Assembly: GCA_022376465.1 (NCBI GenBank)
Contig: JACDTU010000025.1
Location: forward strand, 1 to 64,000
Source: Cubamyces lactineus
Taxonomy: Eukaryota; Basidiomycota; Agaricomycetes; Polyporales; Polyporaceae
Direction of reading: 5' to 3'
DNA length: 64,000 bases
The notes beneath the pieces were generated by a model. That model did no database searches and was not told where the DNA came from. It was given only the letters and a program-made list of their open reading frames with translations. Below are positions 33,155 through 46,719 of this stretch, piece after piece. Within the stretch, counting starts at the first letter, position 1; every line of letters begins with the position of its first letter. Position numbers and translations under genes: made by a program.

Positions 33155-36100
33155 TTAGGCTGAGTCATAGAACTCAAGGCCAAGTTGCCCTCTGAACTTG
33201 GTGAACTTGACATGTCCCAGGTTCTTGGTGAAGAGGTCAGCTGGATTATCCGAGCCGTCAACAAAGAACACTTCGACCTGCTTATTCTCAATGTACTCTC
33301 GAATAGCATGGTAGCGAATATCGATGTGTTTCGACCGGCTCTCAGTCACAGGGTTCGAGCTCATAAAGAGAGATCCCTGGCTGTCTCCCACAATTGGGAT
33401 GGGAGCTAGCTCGTAGCCGATCTCGCTCATAAGGTTGCGGATCCAGACTACTTGGCGAGAACAATCGCTGATTGCCATGTACTCGGCTTCAGTTGACGAG
33501 TGTGCAACTGTCTTCTGAGCACGAGATTGCCAGCTGAAAATCCCTCCAGCCAACTTCAGGAAATATCCTGTTTGTGACCGTCGAGTGTATGGGTCAGATC
33601 CCCAATCAGAGTCTGTACATGCGCACAGGCCGAGACCGCTAGCACCATTGTAGACCAAAGAGTAAGACCTGATCCCGAGAAGATAGCGACAGATATACAG
33701 CGCTTTAGTGAGGTGCTCTTGCGAAGGATTCGCAGCAAACTGTGATAGTTTGGTCACGGCAAAAGCGATGTCAGGTCGAGTGCCTAGCATGATGTACAGC
33801 AAGGACCCGATGACGGTTTGGAACCTGGAGCGGAGAATGGGATCCACTGATTGACTATTTGGCTCTGGGTGATACCCTGCCGGCAGTGGAGTAGGCGCAG
33901 GCTTCGCGTTCTGCATACCGCATTGCAGAAGCACTTTCTCCAGATAGGCGCACTGATCAATACGGATCGTTCGACCTCTACGCTGGATGCGCATACGCAG
34001 AAATTCCTTGACTTCGCCAAGGTCTCTGCATTCCCACTTCTCCATGAACTTGGCCTTCATCTTATTGACGAGTGCCTTGTTCCGTCCACAGAAGAGGGTG
34101 TCATCGACATACACAATGACGATGACCATGCCGCCGTTCTCGTCCCTAAAGACAAAGATACCGGCATCAGAGACTAAGTGTTTGAAGCCTAGCTCTTTCA
34201 TGGACTCATTCAGGGTGCGTCACCATGCAAGACCTGCTTGCTTAAGTCCATATAGAGCACGTAGTAGTTGGAGGACTTTGTGCTCCTGGCCTTTGGCTGC
34301 AAAGCCTTCGGGTTGTTCCATGTAGATCTCCTCGTCAAGCTTTCCGTAAAGGTAAGCATTACGGACGTCGAGTCCAGTGATGTACTAGTCTTCAAGTGCT
34401 GAGAGTGCAAGCAAAAGCCGCACAGTCTCGAAGCAAACAACTGGTGAGAAGATCTGGTCGTAGTCGACACCTTCGACCTGGGAGAAACCCTTGGCTACAA
34501 GCCTGGCCTTCTTTCGACCGTCAGATTTGACGTCAAATACCCATCGGTTCTTTATGACCTTGCGCCCTTTAGGGCAATCAACCAACTCAAAGACTTTTCG
34601 CCGTTGGAGTGCCTCTAGCTCCTCACGGCAAGCAGCCTTCCATTCCTTCTGCTCAGCCGGTGGTAGGCGAGCGATGTCACGGTAAGTCCACTCTCTAACG
34701 TTGGACGTATCGGGCAGATTCTCATCAACTGGTGGCACTGCTTTCATGAGCAGATAGTTGATAAGTCCTACTCCCCCTTCCCGGCATAGTTGTGCCAGGA
34801 CCAGTTCATCATGCATGGCGCGCAGGGCATCTTCGACCTCGTCTGAAGATTGACCCGAGCCATTATCAGGTGCGCTGCCAGACGCTTCTCCCGAGGCGGA
34901 TGGAGCAGGTATGTTGCTTGGAGCGGGTGGTGCAGAACTACTGCCGGGAACAGATTCTGACTGAGACTTGCCAGTGGCGCGGGAGCAACCCAACTGCTCA
35001 CCAACAATCTTTTTCCACTCCCCCTGCTTCTCAATCTCCTTGAACTGTTGTACGAGATGCCGTGACTCTCCGTACACATTGCCTGGGAGAACTGGTACTC
35101 TCCGCTCACGTGTTGCATGCCTAGGCTTCTGAGGTGTAGGCGGCAATTCCAGCACACGGGGCAGCGGACTAGGAGTGCGCACACGGGGTGGCATCTCAGG
35201 TGCATTGTCATGCTCCTGCTCCTGTCTCCTTTCAAGAGGTTGGTGGGGAGGATGACGTGGCTCATCGTCATCATCAGGGCCCGAAGGAACAGTTGGTTCA
35301 TGGTCAGATGGGTTTTCATCCTCTGGATCATCAATCCGAGAGGTACGACGTCACTGGTTGGTGGGACATTTAGGGAACATATTCTCGTCAAACAATGCAT
35401 GTGCTGACGTGAATATAACGTTGTTGGGTGACCGCATGAACCTAAAGCCATGACCACCGGGGGCAACCCCAATGTACACCATAAGTTCTGACTTAGGCGA
35501 GAGCTTATTGGTTCGTACTGCAGGCGGTAAGTGCACATAGGCACCACACCCAAACACACGTAAGTGTTTGATAGATGGAGCTTCACCATTCAACGCCTCA
35601 TAGGGGGTTCGCCACTTCAAGCGGCGTAAAGGCGTGCGGTTATACACATGAACAGCGTGCTCAATTGCAAATTCCCACCATGATTGTGGTAGACAGGCGT
35701 CAAAGTGCATAGCTTCAGCCTTGTCTGAAAGAGTTCGCATGAGTGGTTCAGCACAGCCATTCTGCTAAGGCTGGTGCGGAACACTCTGGAGTATCTCTAT
35801 GCCTTTGTCCTTAAGCAATGCATCAAATGCTTTGGACTTGTACTCTCCTCCACCATCAGACATCCACTTCTGTACCTTCGTCTTGAATTAATTCTCAACG
35901 TTGGTAAGGAAGTGTTTTGTCGCTGTGAGCGCAGCATCCTTGGAGCGCAGACACACAGCCCAAGCATATGATGTATGATCATCGAGAAACATGATCGCAT
36001 ACTTGTATTTGTGGTAGGAGTCGACGGGGAATGACTTCAAGTCCGAGTGGATAAGCTCAAAAGGACAAGAAGCGCGTCGAACGGATGGCGGGAAGGACCG

Positions 36101-38071
36101 TAAGGGCATCTTCCCTTCTGCGCATCCGCGGCATAGAGGTTCCTCCTTAGGGAACTCAATGGTAGGGAAATCTGCAGTGTGTTCCCTTGCATGCCTTAGT
36201 ACATCCTTGGAAGGATGTCCCAAGTGACGGTGCATGGTCTGGTAATCAAGGTTACAGACCGTTGGAAAGATATACAATGCATCCCTCGCGTGAAGCAACT
36301 CGACACAGTAGACAGTGTCATTGGGAGTGCATGGATGAAAAACCAGGAATGGCTTTCCTGATCTTTGCAAGATGCTGATTCTCTCAGCATTTCTGCTCAC
36401 TCGCATTCCTTTCTGAAGGAATTCTCCCATAGAAAGAAGGCGGATAGATAAATCTGGCATAAAGTAGATAGGTGCGATGCGCACTGTCGTGTGACCGCCA
36501 GATGGTAACGGAAAGTTCAGAAGAACAGTCCCAGATCCCTTGACAAAGGCAACACCATTCACAGTATGAACGACAATGTCTTCACTTAGCGGTGCATACT
36601 CAATGTAATCATCCATATCATTGGTGAAATGGAGAGACGCGCCCGAGTCAAGCATCCATTGAGGATTTTGGTCAGCCTTACTCTTGCCCTTGCAACGAGC
36701 ACATTCTGCGAATGAAACAGAATGACTACATTGTTCAAATGAAATACAGACAGGATTCCGCAAACTAACTACCGCAGATCCATCCACGCTGTTACATGTT
36801 GCTGCTGGAAGAAGCGCATCAGCGTGTTGTCTGTAGGGCAGAGTGAGAAGTACTGACCGCACTTGCTCGTCATACTGCTCATAGAGACCAGCCGCATTGG
36901 CGATCTCCATGTCCACGTCGTCATCTTCGTAGCCGAAGGAGACAGTGGATTCCGCATTGTCATCCCTTTCAGTCCAGTCGATGCGCTCAGCCAAGGTAAG
37001 GCGAGTCCGCTTTGACGAGTGACTGTCCGCGCTGTCCGAGTCGATCTCGACGATCTGGCTAGAACCCTCCCCCTTGTCGCTGACCTTAATTACGCTTTCC
37101 AAAGTGCGAATGCGCTCAGGACTGGGCGTGATGTCGAGGTCGCGAGCAAGGTTGAAGGCACGCTTGAGGGTAGGATACTTCGACTCACCCTCAGGGCCGT
37201 TAACCCGGACAGGCTTGCGCAGAAGCGCACGCGGATCGACAGTTGTGGTAGGACCATCAGAGATGGCCGCGGTGGAAGCAAGGTGGGCGTGGTCATGGTC
37301 TGAAGACTTCTGACCCTTACGCTTCCCTCGCCGAGCTTTGCCCTTGCCCTTCTGCTGCTGCTGCTGCAAGTCACCGTTGCAGTGTTGCTGCTGCTGCTGC
37401 TTGAAGGCAGGATCTTTGCCCTTGCGCTTGACAGCGCTGAGCTTCTTTGCCTCACCAACTTTGCGGTTACCCTTTGTCACCGACGCTTCCCAGGAAGCCA
37501 CAAGTGCTTCCCGAGCATCAGAAGTGGTCAGGTCCGCTAGCTCATTGTCGTTAAGACAGAGCTGAATTGCGGTCTCATACCGCGGCGGCGCTGCATCCAA
37601 GATCATCAAGGCACGCAGGTTCATAGGGATGTTAATCCCCGCACCGCTCAGTTGGTCAAGGTTCCCTTGGATCTTAGCGATCACAGGGCCGGGATGCTCA
37701 TTCGACGCGATGTGCACACTGGTGGCGGCCTTATAGAAACTATAGGCACCCATCGACGAGGTAGTCCTGTAGAGGCTCTTAAGGGTGCTCCACAGCTCCT
37801 TGGGAGTCGCCTTGTCTTTCACAAGGCTACTCACCTCGGGGCTGAGCTGGAGGCGGATACAGCCCATCGCCTTCATCATCATCTGATTCCAGGCGACAAC
37901 TTCACTCTGGTTTTTGCCGTCTTCCTCGAGGGTAGGGGCAGCGATGCCCTCAGGAGGCTCAACGACGAGCCAAACCTCCTGCTGCTGAAGGTAAGCCTTC
38001 ATCAGGTCAACCCACTGAGGGTAGTTTGAACCGTCAAGGACAGGAACGAGCTGAGTGAGCGAGTTGGACAT
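33155..38071 (-). pseudogene. Copia Gag-Pol polyprotein, five in-frame stops, no frameshifts
   Basis: A single minus-strand frame of 1639 codons from ATG 38071. Gag region with GSNYPQWVDLMKAYLQQQ and a glutamine-rich/basic stretch. Protease WMLDSGASLHFTND. Integrase zinc motif (HRHLGHPS..CRGCAEGK) and core D-D-E (ELIHSDLKSF, MSDGGGEYKS, NGCAEPL). Reverse transcriptase with KNRWVFDVKSDG, LVAKGFSQVEGVDYDQIFSP and catalytic VIVYVDDTLFCGR. RNase H SDWGSDPYTRRSQTGYF and STEAEYMA. Domain order PR-IN-RT-RH is that of Ty1/copia. Stops at 35888, 35765, 35351, 34385 and 34220 (left coordinate of each) interrupt an otherwise intact frame. Each can be explained as CAA, CAG or CGA changed by C-to-T. The copy is recently dead rather than ancient. 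Confidence 0.93.
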
Positions 38072-38371
38072 GGTGGCGTTAAGGGAGTCTGTAGAGACAG
38101 AATGTCAGCATTTGTCCATGCGCACAACAAGGCAGCCATGACGGCGCCAAGGGCAGCAATGCTGAACACTCCCTAAGCTCTAGCGGCATAGGTGCAGCCT
38201 ACATGGCACACACTAAGGGCCGCAACGTCTAGCCCCACTAGGGCGACGTCCAGGTATTGCTGGGCGCACAAAAGCAAGGCCTTGCCAGGCACAAGCTTTG
38301 GCATCAACCAGCTGAGCTGAGCTGGGAGCATCAGGATCGCAGCCTTGCCAGGCGCAGATCCAAGCATCAAC

Positions 38372-38385
38372 CAGGGCTCATAACC
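38372..38385 (-). other. Copia primer-binding site matching the initiator tRNA-Met anticodon arm
   Basis: On the minus strand, GGTTATGAGCCCTG directly abuts the 5' LTR. Its complement CAGGGCTCATAACC is the anticodon-arm sequence of eukaryotic initiator tRNA-Met, the internal 'half-tRNA' primer used by many copia elements. The leader between it and the ATG contains two diverged copies of a roughly 30-bp motif (CTTGCCAGGC...CATCAACC). Confidence 0.8.
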
Positions 38386-38683
38386 TGTTGAGCAGGGCTT
38401 GTTACGCAGTGGAAAGCCCCACTAGCTCACTTACCTGTAGAGCTCTGAATAGAGGCACACGTAGGGATTGAAGGTTAAGAGCAACTTGTTGTACTGCTCC
38501 TACAGAGCAGCCTTATATACATGTACACGGAGGCTATGATGTAATACTGTATAGTACGATGTCATACTACGTAGTACCTCAGCCACAGTATCCGGAACTT
38601 TCTCCAGGAGACTGGTAGCCTCGTGTCCATTCCCGCTTACTAGCCTGCTATTAGTCAGCGCCTAATGCGCATCTAGTTCAACA
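38386..38683 (-). repeat. Copia LTR (5' LTR in element orientation)
   Basis: 298 bp, intact. The other LTR has the same length when its two parts (24343-24485 and 32941-33095) are added. The five differences between them are all transitions. Confidence 0.93.
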
Positions 38684-38846
38684 GCGAATTACGAACTTGG
38701 ATTGCTTGTTAACTCGCTTTCACTGAACAAATTACTACACGCTTATCTTCGACAAGCTAGGGCTAGTAATCAAATAGATACAAGCTCTCTATTCATTGAA
38801 GTCTCAAGGCTTGATAGTTTAAGAGTCACGCTCAAAAGCGTAACAC

Positions 38847-39132
38847 AACTAGTGCTGACTATGACATATCAGAAAGTCCCTATTCGTGCTAGAACATTTC
38901 TCTCCAGTTGTCTGTATATATACATAAGAAGTGACACCATAAAGCAACCCTCAGCTTTCAGTCTCTTTGCAAATTAGGATCTTGGATGCTCGTTCACTCG
39001 CTTTCAACTAAACAAATTACTATGTGCTTATCTTCAATAAGCTAAGGCTAGTAACTGGATAGATACAAGCTCTCTATCCATTGATGTCTTAAGGCTTGAT
39101 AGTATGAGAGAGTCACACTTGAAAGTGTAACA
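38847..39132. mobile_element. Old LTR-like repeat, copy B
   Basis: AACTAGTGCTGACTATG to AAGTGTAACA. Aligns throughout with copy A and carries TATATATA at 38915-38922. It is more AT-rich than copy A, the differences being mainly transitions. It marks the right border of the repeat-rich half of the window. Confidence 0.6.
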
Positions 39133-39584
39133 AGTGGTTACAGCCTCCTCATTACAAAGACATGAAACATGGCAATAGTGTTGTAAGTCACTGCAATAGG
39201 CTACACTCACAAACCATCCTGTGGATATAGAACAATGCAGGTAAGGTGTTCAGTATGATATTAAATGAAATCGCTTCCAATTGACTCGAGTAAATCTATG
39301 GTCCTTGCTCAGTCTTCCTCCTTCTGACGTCCTGTACAATCAAGCCAGTCTCTCTCATCGGTCTGAATCATAGAAAATGTGCAGTTTCATTACACATTAA
39401 TTTTCTCCGTCGTATCGGATGCCGAGGCAACGACGACCAAAGTCAACCTACAAACAACAACGGAAGGAAAATACAGAGTGAGAGTGCGAGATAGAGGGGG
39501 ATGAGAGGATAAGAAAGAGAGAAGATCTAATATACTTTGCGTAGCGCTGCTACCAGTAATTGTACAGATTCACGAGATAGTCTC
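39133..39584. other. Intergenic between the repeat block and the CCCH gene
   Basis: No gene seen. It presumably contains the 3' untranslated region and terminator of the minus-strand CCCH gene; base composition changes from AT-rich to GC-rich across it. Confidence 0.5.
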
Positions 39585-41998
39585 TCATTCCATCGAGAAC
39601 AGATCGTCATCTTCGCCCGTCACTACGGGTCCGCTCAGAGGGCTCAGTGATCCCTGAGGGTGCCCTCTACCGCTCGGTATCCGTCCGCCCAACCCGGACG
39701 GGGCCACCGAACCTGCACCAGGCCCAGCACCTGTAGAAGGCATGGTCAGTGGGAGTTACCAACAGGGAAATCAGAAGCGACGTACGAGATGCGGCGGCAG
39801 AATACGATGAACGCGAGAACATGGTCTCCAGGCCTCCTAAGGATGCTCCCGGTGTCCCGGGGCCACGCGCAACCGGCTGCGAAGGGCCATTGTTGATCTG
39901 ATCGAGGAGGCTGCTTGCGGTGGGTGACATGCTTGCCCAGTCGCTCGATGTGGTGTGCGCATGCCCGAACGTCTTCGTTCCTGGTGAGAATCCACCCATG
40001 GGAGTCCTGCTGAGGACGCTCGACGTGGAGGGAGAAGGAATAACCGGCGGAGGGAGTGCATGGATACGTGAATACCCAGCTGCCAAACCTTGCGGCAAGC
40101 TCTGCCCTGGAGCATGCGCCTGCAAAGCCCGGGCAGACGGAGAGAGTGCGCTGCGATGATCGTCGAGACCTGGACTATACATGTCGCCTCCGGGGATGGG
40201 CCGTGCACCGGGACGAAGCCCAGGATGCTGCAGGTAACTATCACTGGGGACTTGGTCGAACGCTGGACGGCTGCCGAAGGCGCTAGTGCGAGGAGGCGAC
40301 ATGGCTGTTCCGTTCAGGTCATGGCCATAGGCGCTAGCGCTAGACGAGAGAGTGGGCAAATTGCTTCCGCCGCCCGAGTACATGGAGGAAAGACCCGAGG
40401 TCACCGCTGGACGTTGGTTCTTCGCGTTGATGTAGTGGTGCAACCCTGGGAGGAAGGCTGCGGATGCGTTTGAAGGGGACAACATATCTTCAACGCGCGA
40501 GCCGAGACCAGAGTTGGATGTGAAAGAGCTTGGTGTACCGTTTCCGAGGCCACCGGCGAGGTGACTTGTACCCATCGCTGCCGCATCTGGGGATCCGACA
40601 GCACCAGGAGTCGCGTCGGACCAGATGGACTTGATGTCCTGCAAGAGAGAAGGTGCAGGTACCGAACGCGAGTAGCGATGGTGAGCCTCAGTGCCCAATC
40701 GCTGTTGGCTAGGCTCGCGATCGAGACCGGCGACATTGGGTCGTGGCGCATTGGTACGTGACATCCTCCGGGAGCGCTCCTCGGGCGTGAGGAGGTCAGT
40801 CAACGAACTAGGCAGGAAATCCTCGAGATCTTCATCCTCGACGACAGCCTCTTCGGCAGTAACAGCCATCCTTCTCGTGGTGATACGCTCGGAGCTCCAG
40901 GTCATGACGGCGCCAAGGGAGGCTGAAAGACCAGACCTAGTCTTAAAGTCAGACGAGATGTCTTCCCGTTGAGGCACGGCAAACACCGTCTGGGTCCCTG
41001 GGGCCGAGAAGGGAGAGCTGGAGATGCCGGGGCCCTGAGGGGAAGTGCCTGGAGAGAAGCCATTGACACGAGCAGGTCTGCTGGAGGAAGAAGATGCGCG
41101 AGGAGGGGAGCCGATGGGGCCGAGGTCGACTGCGGTAGAAGCGTCGCTGATACGGCGTGCAGCCGACGGGTTGCTCGTAGGCAGAGGCGATGGAGAAGTC
41201 TTGTGAGCTGCGGGCTGGTCCTGACCTTGTTGATTGGACGACGAGTCGGGATTAGCGGTCTGGTCTTTGTCCGAGGAGGAGCCATCGGCGGAGGACGAAG
41301 GTTTGCCCTGAGCGGGGGCGCTTGGGAGCTTGTTGGACTCGTCGGGAAGACCAAACGAGGCGAAGTCGGTGTCCTTGACGGGCGGCGCAGGAGCAGACGG
41401 AGAGAGAGTGGCCTTGAGAGGAACCGGCATGGGGTTGCGCGAGTTGGCGGCGACGGAACGAGTTGGGGCAGTTGAGCCCGAGAGGAGGGCATTACGTGAT
41501 TGTGAACCACCGCCGCTTCCGCCGTGGTGCGAAGCCTTGTGGCCTCTGGAAGACTTGGACCCGTCTTTCCCGCCGCCGCCAGCAGCGTTAGCGGCGAGCT
41601 GGGCAGCCTTCTTGTTCTTGCGGTCCATAGACATGCTCTGACCGGGGAGAACGTGGGCGAGGGCGCATTTGTGGCCAAACTTGCAGTTGCCCTTTACGAA
41701 CCAGGCGCATACTTCTTTTGGCTGGCCAGGCTCGAGGACCTGGTGGGAGAAAGGGCAGGAAGAGCCTGCGGTGCAGGATCCGACCTTGAAAAATTTGCAG
41801 GGGACATGGGAGAGGTCCTTGGCTGTGCGTGGACTAAGAGGTGGGGGCGATGGGCGGGATGGGCGGGAAAAGAGACGTACTCTTTGTCGCCGACGACTTG
41901 TGCTTTTGGCCCTTGTCCTTGGACTCGCGCTCCCTGTCACGCTCACCCGAGTCGAGGGCGGGCTCAGGCTCATTTTGCTTTGCGTCGGCAGCAGGCAT
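39585..41998 (-). CDS. CCCH zinc-finger protein (Lee1-like)
   Basis: Three exons, complement of 41998-41881, 41822-39786 and 39730-39585, joining in frame to 766 residues. The start is MPAADAKQNEPEPALDSGE, with an ATG in good context. Two CCCH fingers lie near the N-terminus: C48-x7-C56-x5-C62-x3-H66 and C78-x7-C86-x5-C92-x3-H96 (GNCKFGHKCALAHVLP), closest in style to yeast Lee1-type proteins, which are presumed RNA-binding. The remaining 670 residues are low-complexity, rich in Ser, Pro and Gly, with a short acidic helix (EDEDLEDFLPSSLTDLLTPE) that may be a docking motif. The last exon ends GEDDDLFSME. The longer N-terminal reading upstream of 41998 and the C-terminus read through the intron are artefacts of unspliced translation. 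It shares a divergent promoter with the MAP kinase. Confidence 0.85.
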
Positions 41999-44094
<2,096 letters not shown>

Positions 44095-44475
44095 CGACGC
44101 AGGGGGCAGGGACTCGAGGAGACGACGACAGGATCACGACACGGCTTTGGTGGACGAGGTGCGGTGGATATACCCCAGGGCGTTTGACTACTCCAGCGCA
44201 GACCGGCCCTTTGATTTGTGTTCGTTTGTGAGCAAAGTGAATTGGCGCATGCATGTATTGAATTGGAATGCGACGCGGTCAAGCAAACGGCGGATTGATA
44301 TCATCGTCTGTATATGTATCAAGTATAATATTCTCGTCCTTCTCCCCCAACCCCCGCGTGACGTCATGCCCTGCCCATCGTCCTCCGTCACGGTGAAGGT
44401 GCGCTCTCTCTCCATATAACATCGCTCGACGAACAACGTCGACCACCCACCCTCTTCTCTTCACTCCCCCACACG
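44095..44475. other. Intergenic between the MAP kinase and the 6PGDH-family gene
   Basis: 381 bp holding the MAP kinase 3' region and the promoter of the next gene. A TATATAAC-like sequence at about 44414-44420 lies 60 bases upstream of the ATG at 44476. Confidence 0.5.
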
Positions 44476-46263
44476 ATGAGCACGGACACATTCACAAAGG
44501 TGAGCGGCTCCCTCAACATCGCGAGCTGTGTAACACTCACCCCCTCACAGATCGGCGTCGTCGGCGCAGGGTCCATGGGCTCCGGCATGGCCATGCTCTT
44601 CGCCGAGAACGGGCTCGACGTCTCCGCGTACGATATTTCGCCCGAGAATATCGACAACCTCCAGCGCATCCTCCAAACAGGCCTCGCGCCGTCGCTCCAC
44701 CAAAATGTGACCGGATACAAGGACCTGAATCAGTTCATGGACAGCTTGGGAGGCACCTCCGCCGACAAGCTCCTCGTCTTCAGCATCCCGCACGGCTCCG
44801 CGGCGGACAAGGTCCTCGAGCAGATTCGACCCCATCTCTCGCGCGGGGACATCATCCTCGACGGCGGCAACGAGTACTATGAGAACGCGCGCCGCCGCCA
44901 AGACGCGCTGCAGCCGGACGGGATATCCTACATATCAATGGGCGTCTCAGGTGGGTACCAGTCTGCGCGTCGTGGGCCGTCGATCTCGCCAAGCGGGGAC
45001 CGCGCCGCGGTCGAGCGCGTCCTGCCTCTTCTGCAGCGATTCGCGGCCAAGGACCCAAAGACGGGCAAGGCGTGCGTCGCGAACCTAGGGCCGGGGCCGT
45101 GCGGGCACTACGTGAAGATGGTGCACAACGGCATCGAGCAGGGTATCCTGGGCGTCGTCTGCGAGACGTGGGAGATCCTGTACAAGTGCCTGCACACCGA
45201 CCTCGACACCATCTCGAGCATTTACAAGCAGTGGTCAGACGAGGGCGAGCTGGTACGTACCTCGACAGGGTCTATAGCGATCGTGGCTGATCTCTGCGCG
45301 CAGAAACGCAACTTTCTGTTCGGTATCGGCGCAGACATCTGCCGCCGGCACAAGGAGGACGGGAAGCCGGGGCACATTGTGAACGAGGTGCAAGACAAGG
45401 TCGTGCAGGATGCCGACGACACCGAAGGTGCGCATGGCACGACGTAAGTTGAACCTACCCCTTTCTCATACCAATCAACAGGGACTGGGTTTTGGACGGT
45501 GATGGAGGCGGCAAAGCGACACGTTTCCGCGCCGACGATCTCGAGCGCGCACTTCTTCCGGATCGCGTCCGCGGACCGAGCGCAGCGCATGCAAGTCGTG
45601 CACGCGCTCGGGGAGGGAATTGGAGCGGCGCGGAAGCAGCATGTGGACGAAGCGTTCCGGACGGAGTTCATTGAGGATCTGCGCCTCGCGGCGTACTGCG
45701 CGTGCTTGGCGTCGTTTGCGCAAGGGATGAACCTGATCGCGCGGGCGAGCAAAGACGAGGGATGGGGAGTGAACCTGGCGGAGTGCATCCAGATATGGCG
45801 AGAGGGGTGCATCATCCGGTCCGAGTACATTGCAGACCTGCTGCAGCCGCTGTACGAAAAGGAAGCGGGGGTGCTGAACACGCTAACGTTGCAGCCCGTT
45901 GCGGATGAGATCAAGAGGACGATACCGAGCCTGGTGAAGGTTGTCAAACACGGTCTGGATTGGAACGCTCACATGTGAGTGTGAGTCGGAGCGGATGGCG
46001 GATGCGGATGCTGAGTTGCCGACCGGATGCAGACCGACGCTGAGCGCGAGTGTGGAATACTTGAAGTATTGCGGAGGAAAGCACCTACCGAGCCAGTTCA
46101 TGGAGGCGGAGCTGGACTACTTTGGAGCACACAGCTACGACCTGAAGTCGGAGGGAGACGGCGAAGTGAAGAAAGGTGGGTGGGTGTGTGTGTGCATGGC
46201 GACGGGAGACTGACACAGGCGTGGGTGGCAGGCAAGCATCACTACGAGTGGAAGCCGGCGTAG
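44476..46263 (+). CDS. Divergent 6-phosphogluconate dehydrogenase family protein
   Basis: Six exons (44476-44499, 44551-45252, 45304-45427, 45482-45974, 46033-46175, 46232-46263) give 505 residues. The N-terminal Rossmann motif is GAGSMG (13-18). The substrate-loop counterpart is GVSGGYQSARRGPS. The catalytic block HYVKMVHNGIEQG keeps K197, H200, N201 and E204, the equivalents of the residues that bind and decarboxylate 6-phosphogluconate. The C-terminus has DYFGAHSYD and HHYEW. The canonical enzyme makes ribulose 5-phosphate and NADPH in the oxidative pentose phosphate pathway. This protein departs from the usual fungal enzyme in the N-terminus (canonical GLAVMGQN) and the GG-YQ loop, so it may be a paralogue with another role. 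Exon 1 codes for only eight residues; intron 1 is 51 bp and open. Confidence 0.85.
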
Positions 46264-46719
46264 GCCAGAGGCCGCTGGAGGGGATGGTAGGCTGTAGCTG
46301 GGACTGGGCTCGGGACTCGGGACTCGGAAGAGAGGAGCGGGATGGGGCTAGAGCGGGCCAGGTATGCGCTCTCCGTATTGTCTGCGTCGTTTGTCTGCTG
46401 TACTTGTATGTTTCGAGTATGTTTTCCGGAGCAAGCTGCACACGGATGGGCTGCGGGTGATCTGAAGGCGGAATAAACACGTGAAAAAGGGGGAAATACG
46501 AAGGAATATTGGAAGGCGGGGGTGGCGCATGCGACGGGCGCCTATTCGAGGGCAGCTCGGAAAGAGGCCGGAGAGAACATAAACATATCCTCTCCTCTCC
46601 TCCTCTCCTCCAGCCACACCCGTACCCCGCCTCCATCCCACATACATGCCAGCTTCCCCCGACAGCCTCAACCCACCGACGACGACGCAGACGACGAACT
46701 CGCCCTCCAGACATCAACC
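46264..46719. other. Intergenic between the 6PGDH-family and PDK-like genes
   Basis: 456 bp with no gene. The minus-strand open frame here has no domain signal and overlaps coding exons of both neighbours. It includes a CT-rich stretch (about 46583-46612) before the PDK start, a common feature of fungal promoters. Confidence 0.5.

Larger units (their letters stand above)
24343..38683 (-). mobile_element. Ty1/copia retrotransposon, split by the young gypsy insertion
   Basis: Minus-strand element of about 5.9 kb once the inserted gypsy is discounted. Its LTRs are 298 bp each: the right one is 38386-38683, and the left one is 24343-24485 plus 32941-33095. They differ at only five positions, all transitions. 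Ends are TGTTGA..TTCAACA. The primer-binding site abuts the right LTR, a purine run (GCGAGGGGGAG on the minus strand, about 33096-33106) abuts the left LTR, and one gag-pol frame fills the interior. The flanking duplication is GCCAA/GCGAA. Confidence 0.9.
24215..38845. mobile_element. Old LTR-like repeat, copy A, split by the copia insertion
   Basis: The left part (24215-24342, AACTAGCGCTGACTACG to CTCTTCGCCAA) and the right part (about 38684-38845, GCGAATTACGAAC to GCGTAACA) join into one repeat that aligns along its whole length with copy B at 38847-39132. The copia element sits at the join with a 5-bp duplication, GCCAA/GCGAA (one mismatch). Differences between A and B are mostly C/T and G/A. 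The unit carries a TATA-like box and ends ..GTAACA, so it is probably an LTR, though a TG start is not clear. Confidence 0.65.
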
